Origin: Phoma sp. XZ068
Taxonomy: Eukaryota > Ascomycota > Dothideomycetes > Pleosporales > Didymellaceae
DNA length: 64,000 nucleotides
Direction of reading: 5' to 3'
Assembly: GCA_004835665.1 (NCBI GenBank)
Contig: RBKR01000011.1
Coordinates: 1,426,001-1,490,000 of the forward strand
Position numbers and translations under genes: made by a program. Below the pieces are notes generated by a model, which saw nothing but the letters and a program-made list of their open reading frames with translations, was not told the DNA's origin and searched no databases. This document shows positions 23,901 to 35,060 of this stretch, piece after piece. How positions within the stretch are numbered: the stretch's first letter is position 1; each line of letters opens with the position of its first letter.

Positions 23901-24063
23901 GACAATTTACATGCGGGTCTGTCACGGATACCAGTTCCTTATGAACACAATCATCCCAGGAACTCAGTCTCAAATCATTGTGAAGGCCCCGCTAAAGTAT
24001 CGCACCAGCAGGTTTAATTATTTGCCCTGACCGCAATGCTTCTTCCCGGAGTGAATCTGGGCA

Positions 24064-25337
24064 ATGGACGGCTCGCAAACTCTACCTTCCGTCTGCAAGG
24101 CTGGTGTCGTAACGCAGCATGGCCCTGGATACAAGGTCGAGGTGCGACATGTTCCAATCCCAGAACCAGGTTCGTCAAACCATCAGATGAGCATCAAAGC
24201 TAGGTTGACACAGTACAGGCCCACGAAAGCTCTTGATTCGGCTTAATGTTACTGGGATATGTTACAGTGACATTCATTACATGCTGGAAGATCTGCCCTT
24301 GCCGCGAATGGCGGATCATAATGTCCGATCCCCTGGTCACGAAGGAGCCGGAGTGGTTGTCAAGGTCGGTGAACTTGTGCAAGACTGGAAGATTGGAGAT
24401 CGTGCTGGAGTCAAACCAACATGGGAAACTTGCTTCTCCTGTGATTTGTGTAGAAATAGCATGGAATGCTACTGTCAGGAGGCTGTACCCACCGACCTGA
24501 AGGTGCCAGGTAAGCGTAATCCAGAAGCGGAAAGTACACTCTAGCCACTTACAAGTCGCAATGATAGGTACGTACCAGCAGTATATAGTCAGTCCAGCAA
24601 GATACACCACGAGAATTCCCGAGGGCGTCGACGACTATTTTGCAGGCCATATTATGTGCAGTGGCTCAACAATGTATCGGTATGTACGTACACATCCCAA
24701 GCCCTACCAATGTGACTCATCTTGTTTGCACAAGCAGTTGTCATCTCTCTGACTCTGTGACATCGAGATCGTCGAGTGCGGCCTTCGTCCTGGAAGCTGG
24801 GCGGCGTTCCTCGGGGCAGGCGGTGGCGTGGGACATATGCACATCCAGCTTGGAGCAGCGATGGGTCTGCGTGTCATCGGCGTCGACGGCGGCCATGAAA
24901 AGCGCGACCTTTGCATGCGTCTCGGCTGTGAAGCGTTTGTTGACTTCATCGCGACCCCGAACGTTGAGGCGGAAGTCATTCGAATAACTGGTGGCATCGG
25001 TGCTAGCGGAGTGTTCGTAACGGCCACGTCGGCGAAAGCATACAAGTCTGCCATGAAGATGGCTTGCATTGGGGGAAGCATCATGTGTATAGGCATGCCG
25101 CCAGTTGGATCGGCTTTCGTTGACGACGATCCAATGGTCATAATACTGCGAAATCTGAGGATTGTTGGCACATTGACAGGATCCCTACAGGACACTGCAG
25201 ATGCGCTGTCGTTTGCTGCTAGAGGGCTTCTGAAGCCTGAGTACGAGTGTTTTGAGGTGGATCGATTAGCGGATGCAGTAGCAAAGCTGGCTTCGGGCCG
25301 AGTGAACGGACGTTGTGTAGTGGACTTCAACGCATGA
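24064..25337 (+). CDS. zinc-dependent alcohol dehydrogenase
   Basis: Four exons (24064-24169, 24219-24509, 24568-24683, 24768-25337) join in frame to about 360 aa, the usual length for fungal medium-chain Zn-ADHs. It should oxidise an alcohol or reduce an aldehyde with NAD(H). Seen: the catalytic zinc Cys in GICYSDIH, the HE pair in PGHEGAG, the four-Cys structural zinc loop (TCFSCDLCRNSMECYC), and the NAD-binding GAGGGVGHMHIQLGAAMG. The third intron uses the second possible GTACGT donor; that choice yields MYRYIVECGLRPGSW, matching the family pattern, while the first donor shifts the frame. It sits between the dead and intact YdcF-like copies and could have moved with them. No feature ties it to the pyridone pathway, though a late-stage oxidation role is possible. 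Confidence 0.85.
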
Positions 25338-26477
25338 ACGTCTCACCAGGATTCAGACCAGGATACTGAGCTAGCTCAAGGCAAGACCGCTCGAGTCCAA
25401 AAGATATTGGTACATGCGTCCACACAGGACTGAAGTCTGTTCTGCATATACCAGAGTCTGCAAAAGAACGATGATTGCACGGTCCAAGCCATCAGAATGA
25501 TCATGAAAGCTCCGACTATGCTCGAGTAATTTCCAGACTGTTTTGATCAAAAGCCCTCCATCGTGAGTCTTTGCAGTACAACAGCACCTGATGAGGAGGA
25601 AATTGAAGATAGTGTTATCGGCTGGATTGCCCGCAACCACGGAATGATGGCTTCGAAGAGGCAAGACGAACTTGTAATCAACAAGCTAAAAGGGCTTCTG
25701 GGCTCTTTGGCTTGATAGTGATGGTTTATCCGTTAGCATGACCGTGTCTTTGTGCACAAGTATCATGCTGCGATTGTGCAGACGATCAACTTTAGAGCAT
25801 CCTAGTGGCAGTAGATGGTCTTTCATCACAAGAGTCAGATAGAAGCCGAATATGTTCCTAACTTGCAGTACACCAGACCGTACAAATGCTAGCGGCAGCA
25901 TAGGGAATGGGTGCATTGCATTGAGTTACACTTAGTTTCGCCACCAGTTTGTCTGATGATCTCAGTAAGTCAGAGATCCTTGGGGCGCTAACCGTAGCGC
26001 GACCTCAACGCCATTAACACGACAGGAAACATTACCACAGCCATCGATCGTGATACCGTTTGCTCGCGACGCCAACTTTGTCGAGCAAGACACGCTACTC
26101 AACAACGGCTGTAAGCGATGCGCGCCAGAAAACGCGACGATTGCGCTCGTCAGGCTAGGCGAGGTCGGGTGAGCAGTCTGCAGGACGCCTTCAGCACCAT
26201 GCACTCAGCACGACACACTAACGAGCGCAAAACCAGCCGCAGCTTGCCAGCGAGCATGCTTAATGCACCCATGAGGCGTCACCGGAGACGTGGGTGCTGT
26301 GGGCGTAGAGCAGCAGGACGGAAAGAACCTCAGGCGAATATCTTCAACCTAGTATACGACTGACTGTGCGAACAGTTAGAGCAATGCTAAGATATAGATC
26401 TGTGAGCGAGGCTGTAAGAGCTTATATTTCGTGTACGAACTAGTTTCGGGTCGTTCCGGGGACAAAATTTGCTGTGA
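25338..26477. other. intergenic region, no supported gene
   Basis: About 1.1 kb between the 3' ends of the dehydrogenase and the YdcF-like gene. A 47-codon plus-strand frame at about 25570-25716 ends in KLKGLLGSLA and has coding-like acidic composition, but no start, splice partner or recognised family. Otherwise nothing is seen. Confidence 0.4.
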
Positions 26478-27287
26478 TTACGTTGACTTGTATCTACGGT
26501 TTGGAATAGCTTTGCATAACCTGCTGTATGCTTCCTCTACATCTGCAGGAATATCTACATGAGTGATAAAGCCCTTTCCTTTCGGCCCATACCCGTTCTC
26601 GTCATCTCGCATGCGTGGGACCTCTCCCATCACGAGCTCGAGGTAGCGTGACATCGGCCACATCTGCTCTAGGGGAATTCTAGGAGCCTTAAAATGAAGT
26701 TGCCCATCGTCACCCGATCTGACGAGCGGAACAAATACCGGGCAGCCTTTGAGGTGTACAGGTTGTGGTGAATCGTCATACACTTTACTGAAGCACTCCA
26801 ATGTACGCCGAACCATTGTTGGATCTTGGATTATGATCAAAGACTCCGGAATGTCGACTCCAGATGTCTCCAGCAGCTTTCGGGCCTCTATGGCATTTGT
26901 CGCGCAAGTAATTGAACGATCCTCTAACAAGATCCGTGGAGCTGGATGCTTGTTTGAAAACTGTGACGCGTAAAAGTGCTTGAAGATGGAATTCAAGACC
27001 TGCGCTTCCGGTAGACCTCTTATTTCCGTCGCGACTTCTCTGAACCGTGGATGTTGAGCTACAGCATCGTAGATAGGTTCGGTGGAGTGGCCAATGCCAC
27101 CGCAGAGCACCAGAGTTTTCGTGATCTCAGGCCGTGCATTGATGATATCGAAGACTATCTCACAGCTGTGGAGTACAGATGAGACACATAAGACAATGCA
27201 GTCCACGGGCTCAGTCGTTCGAAGATCCGGAATATCTTCACAGGAGATAAAGCGTGCGATCGTGTTGACGTCTTCTGCGATGCCCAT
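26478..27287 (-). CDS. YdcF-like protein (DUF218 family)
   Basis: One exon, 269 aa. The order of motifs fits the DUF218/YdcF family: an N-terminal Rossmann-like strand VDCIVLCVSSVLHS, the phosphate-loop-like VLCGGIGHSTEPIY, and later LLEDRSITCATNAIEARKLL followed by LIIIQDPTMVRRTL, which form the DUF218 core. E. coli YdcF binds S-adenosylmethionine, but the reaction of the family is unknown. There is no signal peptide or membrane segment, so it is probably cytosolic. It is divergent from the Zn2Cys6 regulator with only about 210 bases between start codons, so the two may be co-regulated. A broken paralogue in inverted orientation lies at 23.1-23.9 kb. Family call good, function unknown. Confidence 0.8.
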   Translation of the reverse strand: MGIAEDVNTIARFISCEDIPDLRTTEPVDCIVLCVSSVLHSCEIVFDIINARPEITKTLVLCGGIGHSTEPIYDAVAQHPRFREVATEIRGLPEAQVLNSIFKHFYASQFSNKHPAPRILLEDRSITCATNAIEARKLLETSGVDIPESLIIIQDPTMVRRTLECFSKVYDDSPQPVHLKGCPVFVPLVRSGDDGQLHFKAPRIPLEQMWPMSRYLELVMGEVPRMRDDENGYGPKGKGFITHVDIPADVEEAYSRLCKAIPNRRYKST

Positions 27288-27497
27288 GTTCGCGGTTGTA
27301 AGTAAACGTGGCGTGTGAGAAGGGGGTGATAGATTCTGACTTGTTAGATGGTAGTTACACCTGTATTCAATGAAGCGTATATATAGCGTAGGAGGGTGCT
27401 GATAGTCGAATCGAAGCCGTGGTCCACCGGATGCATTTACCTAACTTGGCTTAGCTCAACTACGATCGGCTTCAAAGCCCCACCGGATCGGAACTCC
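27288..27497. promoter_or_regulatory. short divergent promoter, YdcF-like gene and regulator
   Basis: Only 210 bases separate the two divergent start codons. It contains two CCGGAT-type CGG half sites near 27428 and 27481 but no paired CGG motif like those in the cluster promoters. Confidence 0.4.
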
Positions 27498-30216
27498 ATG
27501 CCTCCTACCTCTAAAATGGAACAGACTTCATCGCCACTACACGAAGAATCGCATGCGGCGGGGCTCAAGCGAGCATCCAGCAGAGTTCCGTCTGCGTGTC
27601 AACGTTGTCGCCAACAGAAGTTGAAGGCACTACTCCCGCGAGGAATCGACAAAGCCTGATGCTGACCGAATGATTAGTGTGACGTACAACGCCCTTGCAC
27701 CCTTTGTACCAGAGGAGGCGTGGCATGCGCTGCTCCCATCAGATCCACGACCTGGAAGGTACAAGAGGCTCGCCGTCCAGCGAAGAAGGCCCGTCACGAT
27801 AAGCGCCGTGCAAATTCCTCAATCACCTCTGAAAATACAATCCACACGAGTCTTGCTGAACCTTCATCTGATACCTTGCATGTAAATGAAGGAAGTGAGA
27901 GCGTCATCAGAGCAGATTTGTCAGCACTGAGTGATGACCAGATAGAGCACACTCCGTACACAGCGAATTCCGCATCAATACAGTACCTAGAAGAGGTAAG
28001 CATGTTCAGCCATGGACGTGTCAGCTGTCAACCCTTCATCTGTCTCACTGACGCATCTAAAGGCTTTTAACCAGCATGAAACAACTTCGCCAGATGCAAA
28101 GGAGACTTCCTCGTTCGCCGTGCCTCAACGAGGCAGGGCTCCTGGAAGTCCTACAGGCGTGAATGCATCCCGGAGGCGACAACCAACATCCATCTCGGTA
28201 CCACATCGTGACACTCCGGACCCTTCGGCAGACACCTCATATGACGCAATGTTGTCTGTGTTGCCTCGGCGTAACATTGCTGATCTCTTAGTGGAGAATT
28301 ATTTCGACCGGATCCATTGGTTTGTTCTTGCGTTCCACCAAAGTGACTTCAGACAGCGGGTTCAGCTGTTGTATGATGGGCTCGAGCTGGGCGAAAAGCT
28401 TCATGCAACCATTGGATTCACAAGTAGCTTCATTGCTGTCTGTATTCTCAGCCTAAGCTACATGGACCATGCACAGATCGCAAGATTTTCCGAACTTGGG
28501 GGACATGCTGATTCGCTTCAATCCCATCTGCTAGAAAGATTACGATCGAGCATCATGGATGTAGCAGCTGATGGCTCCCTGGAAGCTGTACAGACATGTG
28601 TCCTCTTGGGAAGCTACTATGTATACCATGGACAGCCCCAGCAAGCATGGCCAATCTGCGGGTTATCACTGCGCCTCGCGCAGGCACTCAAACTGCATCG
28701 ACGTACCAAAGAAGAGCTTACTGAGATTCCCGACCTCGATGACCCGATTCAACGTGCAGGGGAGACCAGAAAGCGATGTTGGTGGGCAGTCTACGAGATT
28801 GAGACATTCTGTTCAATGCTCTATGGCTATCCGCTGAGCATTAACGATGATGACTGCGATGTTGGCCCACTTCACCAATACCCGAAGCGCTCGAAAGATC
28901 CAACTTGGGAGGCTGTCACGTGGCGAAGCAATCGTCAAGCAACTCTCCTTTCTTACAAGGTTGCCATGGCCGGACTTTCGATTATCGTGCGCGCTGCACT
29001 ATTGGATCTGTATAGTCTCAGGGCAAACAGCAAACGGGACGGTGCTAGGGGTTCTAGTACCTCAGGTCACATACGCTCCCTTACTGAGAGGGTCAATGGA
29101 TTGAACAAAAGGCTTGACGCTTGGAGCTCGCAACTTCCACAAGAACTTCGGGTGGACCGACCAGTGACCAACACTGCGACTCCCTGCAAAGACTATCTCC
29201 AACATCGGCCTGGGTCGTGCGCAAACGCCTGTCACCACTATCTCTTTCCTCTACAGAGCTTGTCACTCAAGCTAGCCTTGGAGAATGCTAAGATCCTCAT
29301 CCACAGGCCACTGTTATCCTATCGAATGTCTACACCACGAGTCCACCACACCGTATACTCTGTGGAGCCACCAGATCCGTGTCAGCTTTCAGTACAAATT
29401 TGTCAGGACGCCGCGTTACAGATCTCTACAATTTGCTCGACTTCTATCGTAAAAGATGCAGGAGCTACGTACGCCGTTACATTCCTGTGTCTGCATCTCC
29501 TGACAGCAAGCATCACCCTATCGATCCTCGCTATCCTGAGGAGCATGACAGCTTCGTCGCATGAATGCAAGATGGGGCTTCATCACTTGATGAGAATGCA
29601 ATCACGCCTCAGTAGTAAGAGTGTTGTCGCGAGGCAAGGATTCGCTGTCTCACAGAAGCTTATGTCGCTACTGTTAGAAAAAGAGATGAAGCAAATGCTC
29701 GATGTTCCAAGTCATGATGATTTGCTGGCTCGTACAGCTAACGCTGAACAGGGACTTGATGTGTCGGTTCGAGATTGCAGAGATCTGACCGACACTTTTG
29801 AGGATCCTGAATTGACTGGACCTAACGACCAATCTACGGACGTTCAACTCTTGGAGATAGGCTTGGGTGGAAGCGCAGATTCATGCCCTCAGACGTTCAA
29901 CGCTAATGATTCTTTCTCGTTCTATGAGGACCCTACGACCACACAGGCACTGTTTGACTTTGAACAAGGTGGGCTTGATCCAACAGATTATGGTACTCAC
30001 CCGCTAAGTAAGATGCAGCTGTTACTGAGTTGCCAGGCGAATCCTCGGTTCAAAGCGACGCTTTGGGTGTTGGACCAAATCCTCAAGCTAGCATCAATGT
30101 CAGTGCGCAGGATTATAGTTGGATATGGAGCTCTAATTTCGACTCTCCCTTTGCGTAATATCGCAAGACAAAAAGATGTCGCGGCTGCGTTTCGGATTTG
30201 TTGGTGCTTAGAATGA
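27498..30216 (+). CDS. Zn2Cys6 fungal-specific transcription factor
   Basis: Three exons (27498-27626, 27678-27995, then from about 28063 or 28075 to 30216) give about 860 aa. The zinc cluster is split by intron 1: CQRCRQQKLK in exon 1 and CDVQRPCTLCTRGGVAC in exon 2, restoring all six cysteines. That intron starts with GC instead of GT; its place after the KLK is the common intron site of this family. A basic linker follows. The middle homology region (fungal_trans) starts around YFDRIHWFVLAFHQSDF and includes RKRCWWAVYEIETFCSMLYGYP and LSINDDDCDVGP. The last 150 residues are low-similarity and may contain a missed intron. It would act in the nucleus as a DNA-binding regulator. It is the only regulator in the window, about 6.6 kb from the synthetase, so a role in cluster control is possible but unproven. 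Confidence 0.85.
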
Positions 30217-30706
30217 ACAAGGTCGAGGAAACTGCGACGGAACTGGAGGGTCATTTGATGATTCGATGTTAGTTTAACACGGCAAGGGGTGGCCCAGCTC
30301 CCGATACGATGCTGAGGTCGCGCATTCGTGTCCAAGATCAGTTGGCCCAGGTTTTCATGACCGGTGGAAGCCACGTGAAGCATAGCGCGCGAATCCACAA
30401 ATAGAAGTTGTAGCCCGCCGGGATAGATCCACTCTACTAGAGGCGCACAATTAGGACCTACTACCTACCCAATCTAGTATTACAACCTATACCTGATCCC
30501 CATAGTAATTAGTATACTTTATTTCTTGGGTCTTGAGAAAGCCTGATTGTATTTATCAGCAGTATTTGTAATAACTTTACTAGCGATGTTTTGGCCCCAC
30601 TCCCAAGCTGGTGAAGGATTTATAATACACGATTATTGTCGCGAACTTGGATCTGGTATCATCCACAATCTCTACTGTCCGCGTAAATACTCTTGCCTCT
30701 TAGCAC
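30217..30706. other. intergenic, no gene seen
   Basis: About 490 bases after the regulator with AT-rich stretches and no coherent frame. Confidence 0.45.
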
Positions 30707-31420
30707 AATGCGCCACGATCCAATCGCCATCTTTCCTGCCTCAGGGGGCATCGGTGGAAGCCTTTATCAACATCTTCTACATCTTGTCGATGCCAAAGAC
30801 GTTGTTCTTGTAGCAAGAAATCCGTCTAAGATTCCCAAGAATACACAGATGCAGGAGCAGTTGCTAGATATGGTGACTACGACAAGCTTGAAACACTAGA
30901 CCATGCTTTTAATGGAGCTCGCTACCTTAATCTCATCTCATACGCCAGTATCGACCATGAACACCGTTTCAAAGTAAATTTTGTGAGCATGATGTGGAGA
31001 GTTTACTATGATACAACTTTACGGTAGGTTCATAAATATGCTATCGACGCGGCCGTCCGGTCTGGTGTTACTCACGTTTTCTATTCTTCCCTTGGCTTTG
31101 CGGGCAAGACCACAGACTCTGTGGCTTTTGTTATACAGGCCCATCTCGATACTGAGAGATACCTCGCCAAACTCACCACTGAGACTACTTCTTTCACGTA
31201 CACCGTTGTGCGCCAGGGCCTATACACTAAACCGTACGGACTTTATTTAGCTTCCTCGGCCTAAAGGACCCTCCTGACGACGTGAAAATCCCGCATAATG
31301 GAGACTTGCATCGTATCTCTTGGGTGAAGCGTGAAGAGCTTGGCGAAGGTACCGCACCCCTTCTTACTGACTACGCAAAGAGTCCAACGGCGTTTTTGCA
31401 CCCCAATGACAATTAATATT
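30707..31420 (+). pseudogene. decayed NmrA-like NAD(P)-binding reductase
   Basis: Starts with an ATG giving MRHDPIAIFPASGGIGGSLY, a dinucleotide-binding loop, then LVARNPSKIP. The next block, EYTDAGAVARYGDYDKLET, typical of NmrA-like proteins, is in another frame with no room for an intron. Further matching blocks are AIDAAVRSGVTHVFYSSLGFAG, FTYTVVRQGLYTKPYGLYL and, after another shift, ISWVKREELGEGTAPLL. The total of about 230 codons is shorter than intact members (about 300). These are atypical short-chain dehydrogenases or redox sensors. I call it a pseudogene because at least two frame changes are required; one could conceivably hide a small intron. Confidence 0.6.
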
Positions 31421-31424
31421 ACAC

Positions 31425-31775
31425 TTTCTAATAGGTGCGGAGTATCTATAGCTAATATCCACGTGCAAAGTCTTAGCGACTAAGCGCCAGCTAGGTAAAG
31501 ATAGTCTCGTTAATATAGCTAAATACTCGCGGTACTATAAAAATCAAGTGCTTTGTAATTATAGCTCTATAGTTTAGAAGATAATATTTTACAAAGAAGG
31601 TGCTAAATTTTTACTGGACCATATTAAAATCTCTAGATATATTCTTAATAGTCTAAAAGTTATCTATAAAGTAAACGGTCTATTAATATATACTTTAGTA
31701 GCTAGACTATAATTATTTTATTCATCTACTAGTAGGTAGAGTAGCTACTGTAGCCTTTGTTATTGTCTTTTAAGC
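31425..31775. repeat. small AT-rich island (RIP-like relic)
   Basis: About 350 bases made almost only of A and T with CTA/TAG contexts, like the large island at 55-61.8 kb. It abuts the 5' truncation of the next pseudogene, so it is probably a mutated transposon remnant that replaced the missing half. No element family can be named. Confidence 0.55.
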
Positions 31776-31787
31776 ACCCCAGGCAGT

Positions 31788-32790
31788 AAAAGATGTGAGG
31801 AAGCTATACCGGTGGCAGGAGCTCCCCCTAGAGTTGGGCATACCTGGGACAACGAACATTCCTGCGTCTATGATATGCTTCTTGCTCGCTATACAGTTGG
31901 GTGACGTTAGTGGAGAGTGGTCCTCCCCTTCTGTCATCGCGACCTTGGCGCTCTCCGGTGGGCTCATCGACGCCTTCATTATCAATGAAGCTGTCATGGG
32001 CGATCGCGCGCTCACCTCTTCACACCTCCTCAAAAGTTGGCCTATCTAGCCAAACTGCATCTACACCTTCTTGATATCGGGTGCCTGCATCTTTCTCGTG
32101 TACTTCCTTTCGGTGTACTTCTAGGCATTCCAATGCATCCGTGCCGCCCAGAGTGGCATCCAGATCATCCCTCCAATTCTCGCCGTGTCCCTCGCAACCA
32201 TATTGTCGACTTCCTTTATGGGTAAGACTAGATTGTGGATGTCACCTCTCACCCTAGGTGCTCTTCTGACTCTCGCTGATCTGCACTCATATACACTCTA
32301 GGCCTCTCGTCCACGTCGGCGCAATGGATTAGGTACCAAGTCATCACTGGTGTCAGTATTGGCATCTCAATGGAAGTAGCTCTCGTCGCAGACCAGCAGA
32401 AGCTTGTGGCTGACGATATCACAAGTGTGATCGGCATGACCGTGTTCGTTGAATTGCTTGGTGGAGTTGTATTCGTATCTGCGGATCAAGCTCTTTTTGC
32501 TGACGGCATGCTTTACTCGCTGAAAAAGCTCGCCCCGGAACTGAATAGGAAGGATGTGGTGGACGCTGGTCCATTGCAGTTTAGTGGTATGTTTGGCAAC
32601 GAAGTATCTACAGTGATGTTAAGCTATATGAATGGCTTGAAGCATTCATTCACCCTTGGGATCGCCTGTGAAGCTGCAGCGGTCTTTCTGTTAGTCCTCG
32701 TAGTAGTACAGCAAATGTCTAGCGGGCAGAAATCGACAGACCCTTCAGAAAATGACGAGCAAGGTTCTGGGTTATTCTTTCTTGCTGTGC
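31788..32790 (+). pseudogene. 5'-truncated MFS drug-efflux transporter remnant
   Basis: Only the C-terminal half of a 14-TM-type major facilitator is present. Readable in one frame are MICFLLAIQLGDVSGEW, NCIYTFLISGACIFLVYFL, AAQSGIQIIPPILAVSL and, after an apparent intron, AQWIRYQVITGVSIGI and LLGGVVFVSADQALFADGML, which follow the helix order of toxin or multidrug efflux pumps. Two in-frame TAG codons (about 32047 and 32122) replace a Trp and a Gln of the family pattern (WPI-W-NCIY, VYF-Q-AF). No N-terminal half exists upstream, where an AT-rich island begins. The gene is dead. Confidence 0.72.
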
Positions 32791-32879
32791 TGGAGAGAGA
32801 TTGCGCTCCTGTGTTTTTGCGAGGGGTCGGTTTCGAGTTCTGCATCAAACCTGCTTTCCTATTAGTATAGCACTAGAAT

Positions 32880-34456
32880 CTGATCAATTCTCTTGATCAA
32901 CTTTCTTTTCCAATACAAGAATTCTTATGCTATGCAATTGTAATTGCGAAGTGTTTTGAAAGGTCTTCTTTCTCGCTCGTTGTTCTGGCCAGCTTCTCAA
33001 ACCTACAGATGGTTGAATGCAATAGATAATGGATATTTTTAAAAGTTGTACATGTTTGATCTACTACAGGATATGGAATTTATCATATAATAGAAGTGGA
33101 GGATTTCCATGTCAACTACTATAGGCAAATTGTGGTTAAATACCTTCTGCCATCTTTTTGCCCCTTTTCTTCTTTTCTCATTTCCCTGTTTCTTAATTTC
33201 TTGTTTCAATCGAACTATCATCTCACAGACCTCCGCTCGAAGCTTTAGAAGTATCGAAGAGACTCAATCTCACGTAACATCGCAACTCAACATCCACGCA
33301 ATCCAGGTGAAGGATGACGTGATGCCGTTCAAGGTCATGCCCACAAGCCGGGGTGACTAGGTCTTGAAAGCCGAGCTCAGGGCTTTAGCCGAGGTCCAGC
33401 ACCTTATCGCCATCGTGTTCGTGCCCGCAATCGCCTCCGTGCCTGAGCAGTTGACGTCGTACTTCAGCTAGGCCGTGGCCTTACTCAGATCTTTGCGAAT
33501 ACAGGGCAAAGGATGGAGATGGAGATGTATGCAAGTATGCATTGAGTACGCTCAAGAATGTGGAGAAACGGTATCCTGTTTGTGATCATGGGCGTGGGCA
33601 CGGTAGCCAACTTGCCTATTTCCTTCTCCAAGTGGTAGACTACGAATCGCCTTCTGATGCTGTTCTTGGTCGAGCCCTTGCTGTGAAATGATTTCTTGTT
33701 CGAGAGTGCGATGATGGCCTGGGACAGGAAAATGTGCTGGTCTCGCTTGACACTGGAGAGTTGGAGGCCTGCTTCTTAAATATGTTGTACGAGAAACCGT
33801 CCGAGAGCTCGCCCTCGTCACGGACCAAGGTCCTCTTCGCAAACAGCTCCAGGACCGCCTCTTCCATCGGCCACTTGCATTTTGACCCAATCAAACCCCC
33901 ACTCATCCACGTCATCACTCCCGGGAGCAATATCGCGACGTCCTCTGTAAGCATACCTTCGCCCTCGTGGCAGCTCCTGCCGTTGAACGCCATGACGAAG
34001 GCGCGCTGATGCGGAGCGGACATCACTATTATCCACATGAAGTCAACCTTCTCTCGTCACCGAGCGGGGGCATGACGTGGATCAAGATAAAGGTCTCTAC
34101 GTTGATCTTGAACGCGAGGTAACATGCACAGGAGCTTGTCACGACGATAGCCACGACGATTGGAGTAACTATATACATGTATGTCCCCGCGTGCTCGATT
34201 CTCCTCGGGTTCTGGAGGACATTGCCGAGAGCCCATTTCCGAGCCGGGCACGTGCGCGCTGGGCGTCCGGGGCTGGTGGTGGAGGGACTATGAGCTCACC
34301 ATGTGCGTCTGGTGGTACAGCTGGCATGTCATCTAGGCATGGAATCTCTCTCGGCAGGCATAGGGAGGCGCTAGACGTGCTAGAGTGTGCAAAGGCCGTA
34401 GTTATAGACAACCTATATATAACTAAAAGTCTGCTCTACGTTAACTATTAACTTAA
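32880..34456. other. unassigned region with short open frames
   Basis: Between 33.55 and 34.25 kb the minus strand has overlapping short frames. One includes a clear hydrophobic helix (YMYIVTPIVVAIVVTSS, about 34.15 kb), followed in another frame by a 130-codon stretch beginning MWIIVMSAPHQRAF. They may be parts of one decayed membrane protein gene, but I recognise no family. The rest, 32.88-33.55 kb, shows nothing. Confidence 0.3.
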
Positions 34457-34660
34457 GGAGTTATTGGCTAAAACAATGACGCGCGAAGAACACTACTACG
34501 CTATCACTGGACCTCTGCGATAAAAGGTTCGCGAAGCCTCGCAGTCTGAATGTAAAAGTCTTGACACGCACGAAGTTCCTTAACCGCATCGAGACTTTGA
34601 TGAGCATACACGTCGCTGCCAACTCCCTGAGACTTCCAATCCAATGATAATGTCCAATCT
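34457..34660 (-). pseudogene. remnant related to the small unknown ORF at 21.2-21.5 kb
   Basis: On the minus strand about 50 codons read without interruption to a TGA at 34504-34506 and end in QDFYIQTARLREPFIAEVQ, aligning with the KQIYKVETPLTRHFIAAIR ending of the ORF at 21166. The 66 bases covering the stop and 3' flank (34457-34522) match 21121-21186 at about 85 percent by eye, with most changes being transitions. No start codon or N-terminal part is present. Confidence 0.5.
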
Positions 34661-34796
34661 CTTGATTAAGCAATTATGCCCTGGCAGGTGCTTACAACAC
34701 AACACATGAAGCAAGTACCACAGACAAGTGACAAGAATTTTACAACATCTTGTTTCCTATATCGCAGACGCTTCCACGAGTGATGTATTATTTCAG

Positions 34797-35060
34797 ATGT
34801 TGGCTGAGCCCGCGCTAGAGAACGTCATCAAGAATGCGAAGCTGAAGACTACAGATCTACTGCATCCACAGTAGGGGGGACATCTAATTACGTACGGCTA
34901 TCACTTTACCGAGACGGTGCAGCAGGTCAAGAGAGACAGGAGTAGAGCGGAATTCACGCACATCATCTAGGATGTCACTAATGTGACAATGCTTCGCCTA
35001 TCAGCTTAATACCTACAAATGGACTACTACCCGCAGTTAGAGCCGCTCATGAGCATAAAA
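34797..35060 (+). pseudogene. possible dynamin-like protein remnant
   Basis: A plus-strand frame reads ALENVIKNAKLKTTDLLHPQ, stop, GGHLITYGYHFTETVQQVKRDR, then further stops. The ITYxxxFTETVQ block resembles the stalk region of fungal dynamin-like GTPases before the GTPase effector domain, and a weak YYPQLEPLM stretch follows. No GTPase domain is present. The stops (CAG TAG; ATC TAG) make it non-functional. Assignment rests on one motif and is tentative. Confidence 0.35.

Noticed and set aside
24684..24767. Possible frameshift in the alcohol dehydrogenase at the start of exon 4
   Set aside because: Using the first GTATGT donor breaks the frame, but the next donor (GTACGT at 24684) restores it and gives the family-typical sequence, so the gene is intact.
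25570..25716. 47-codon plus-strand frame, coding-like, ending GLLGSLA
   Set aside because: No start codon, no splice partner and no family I can name; kept only as a note in the intergenic entry.
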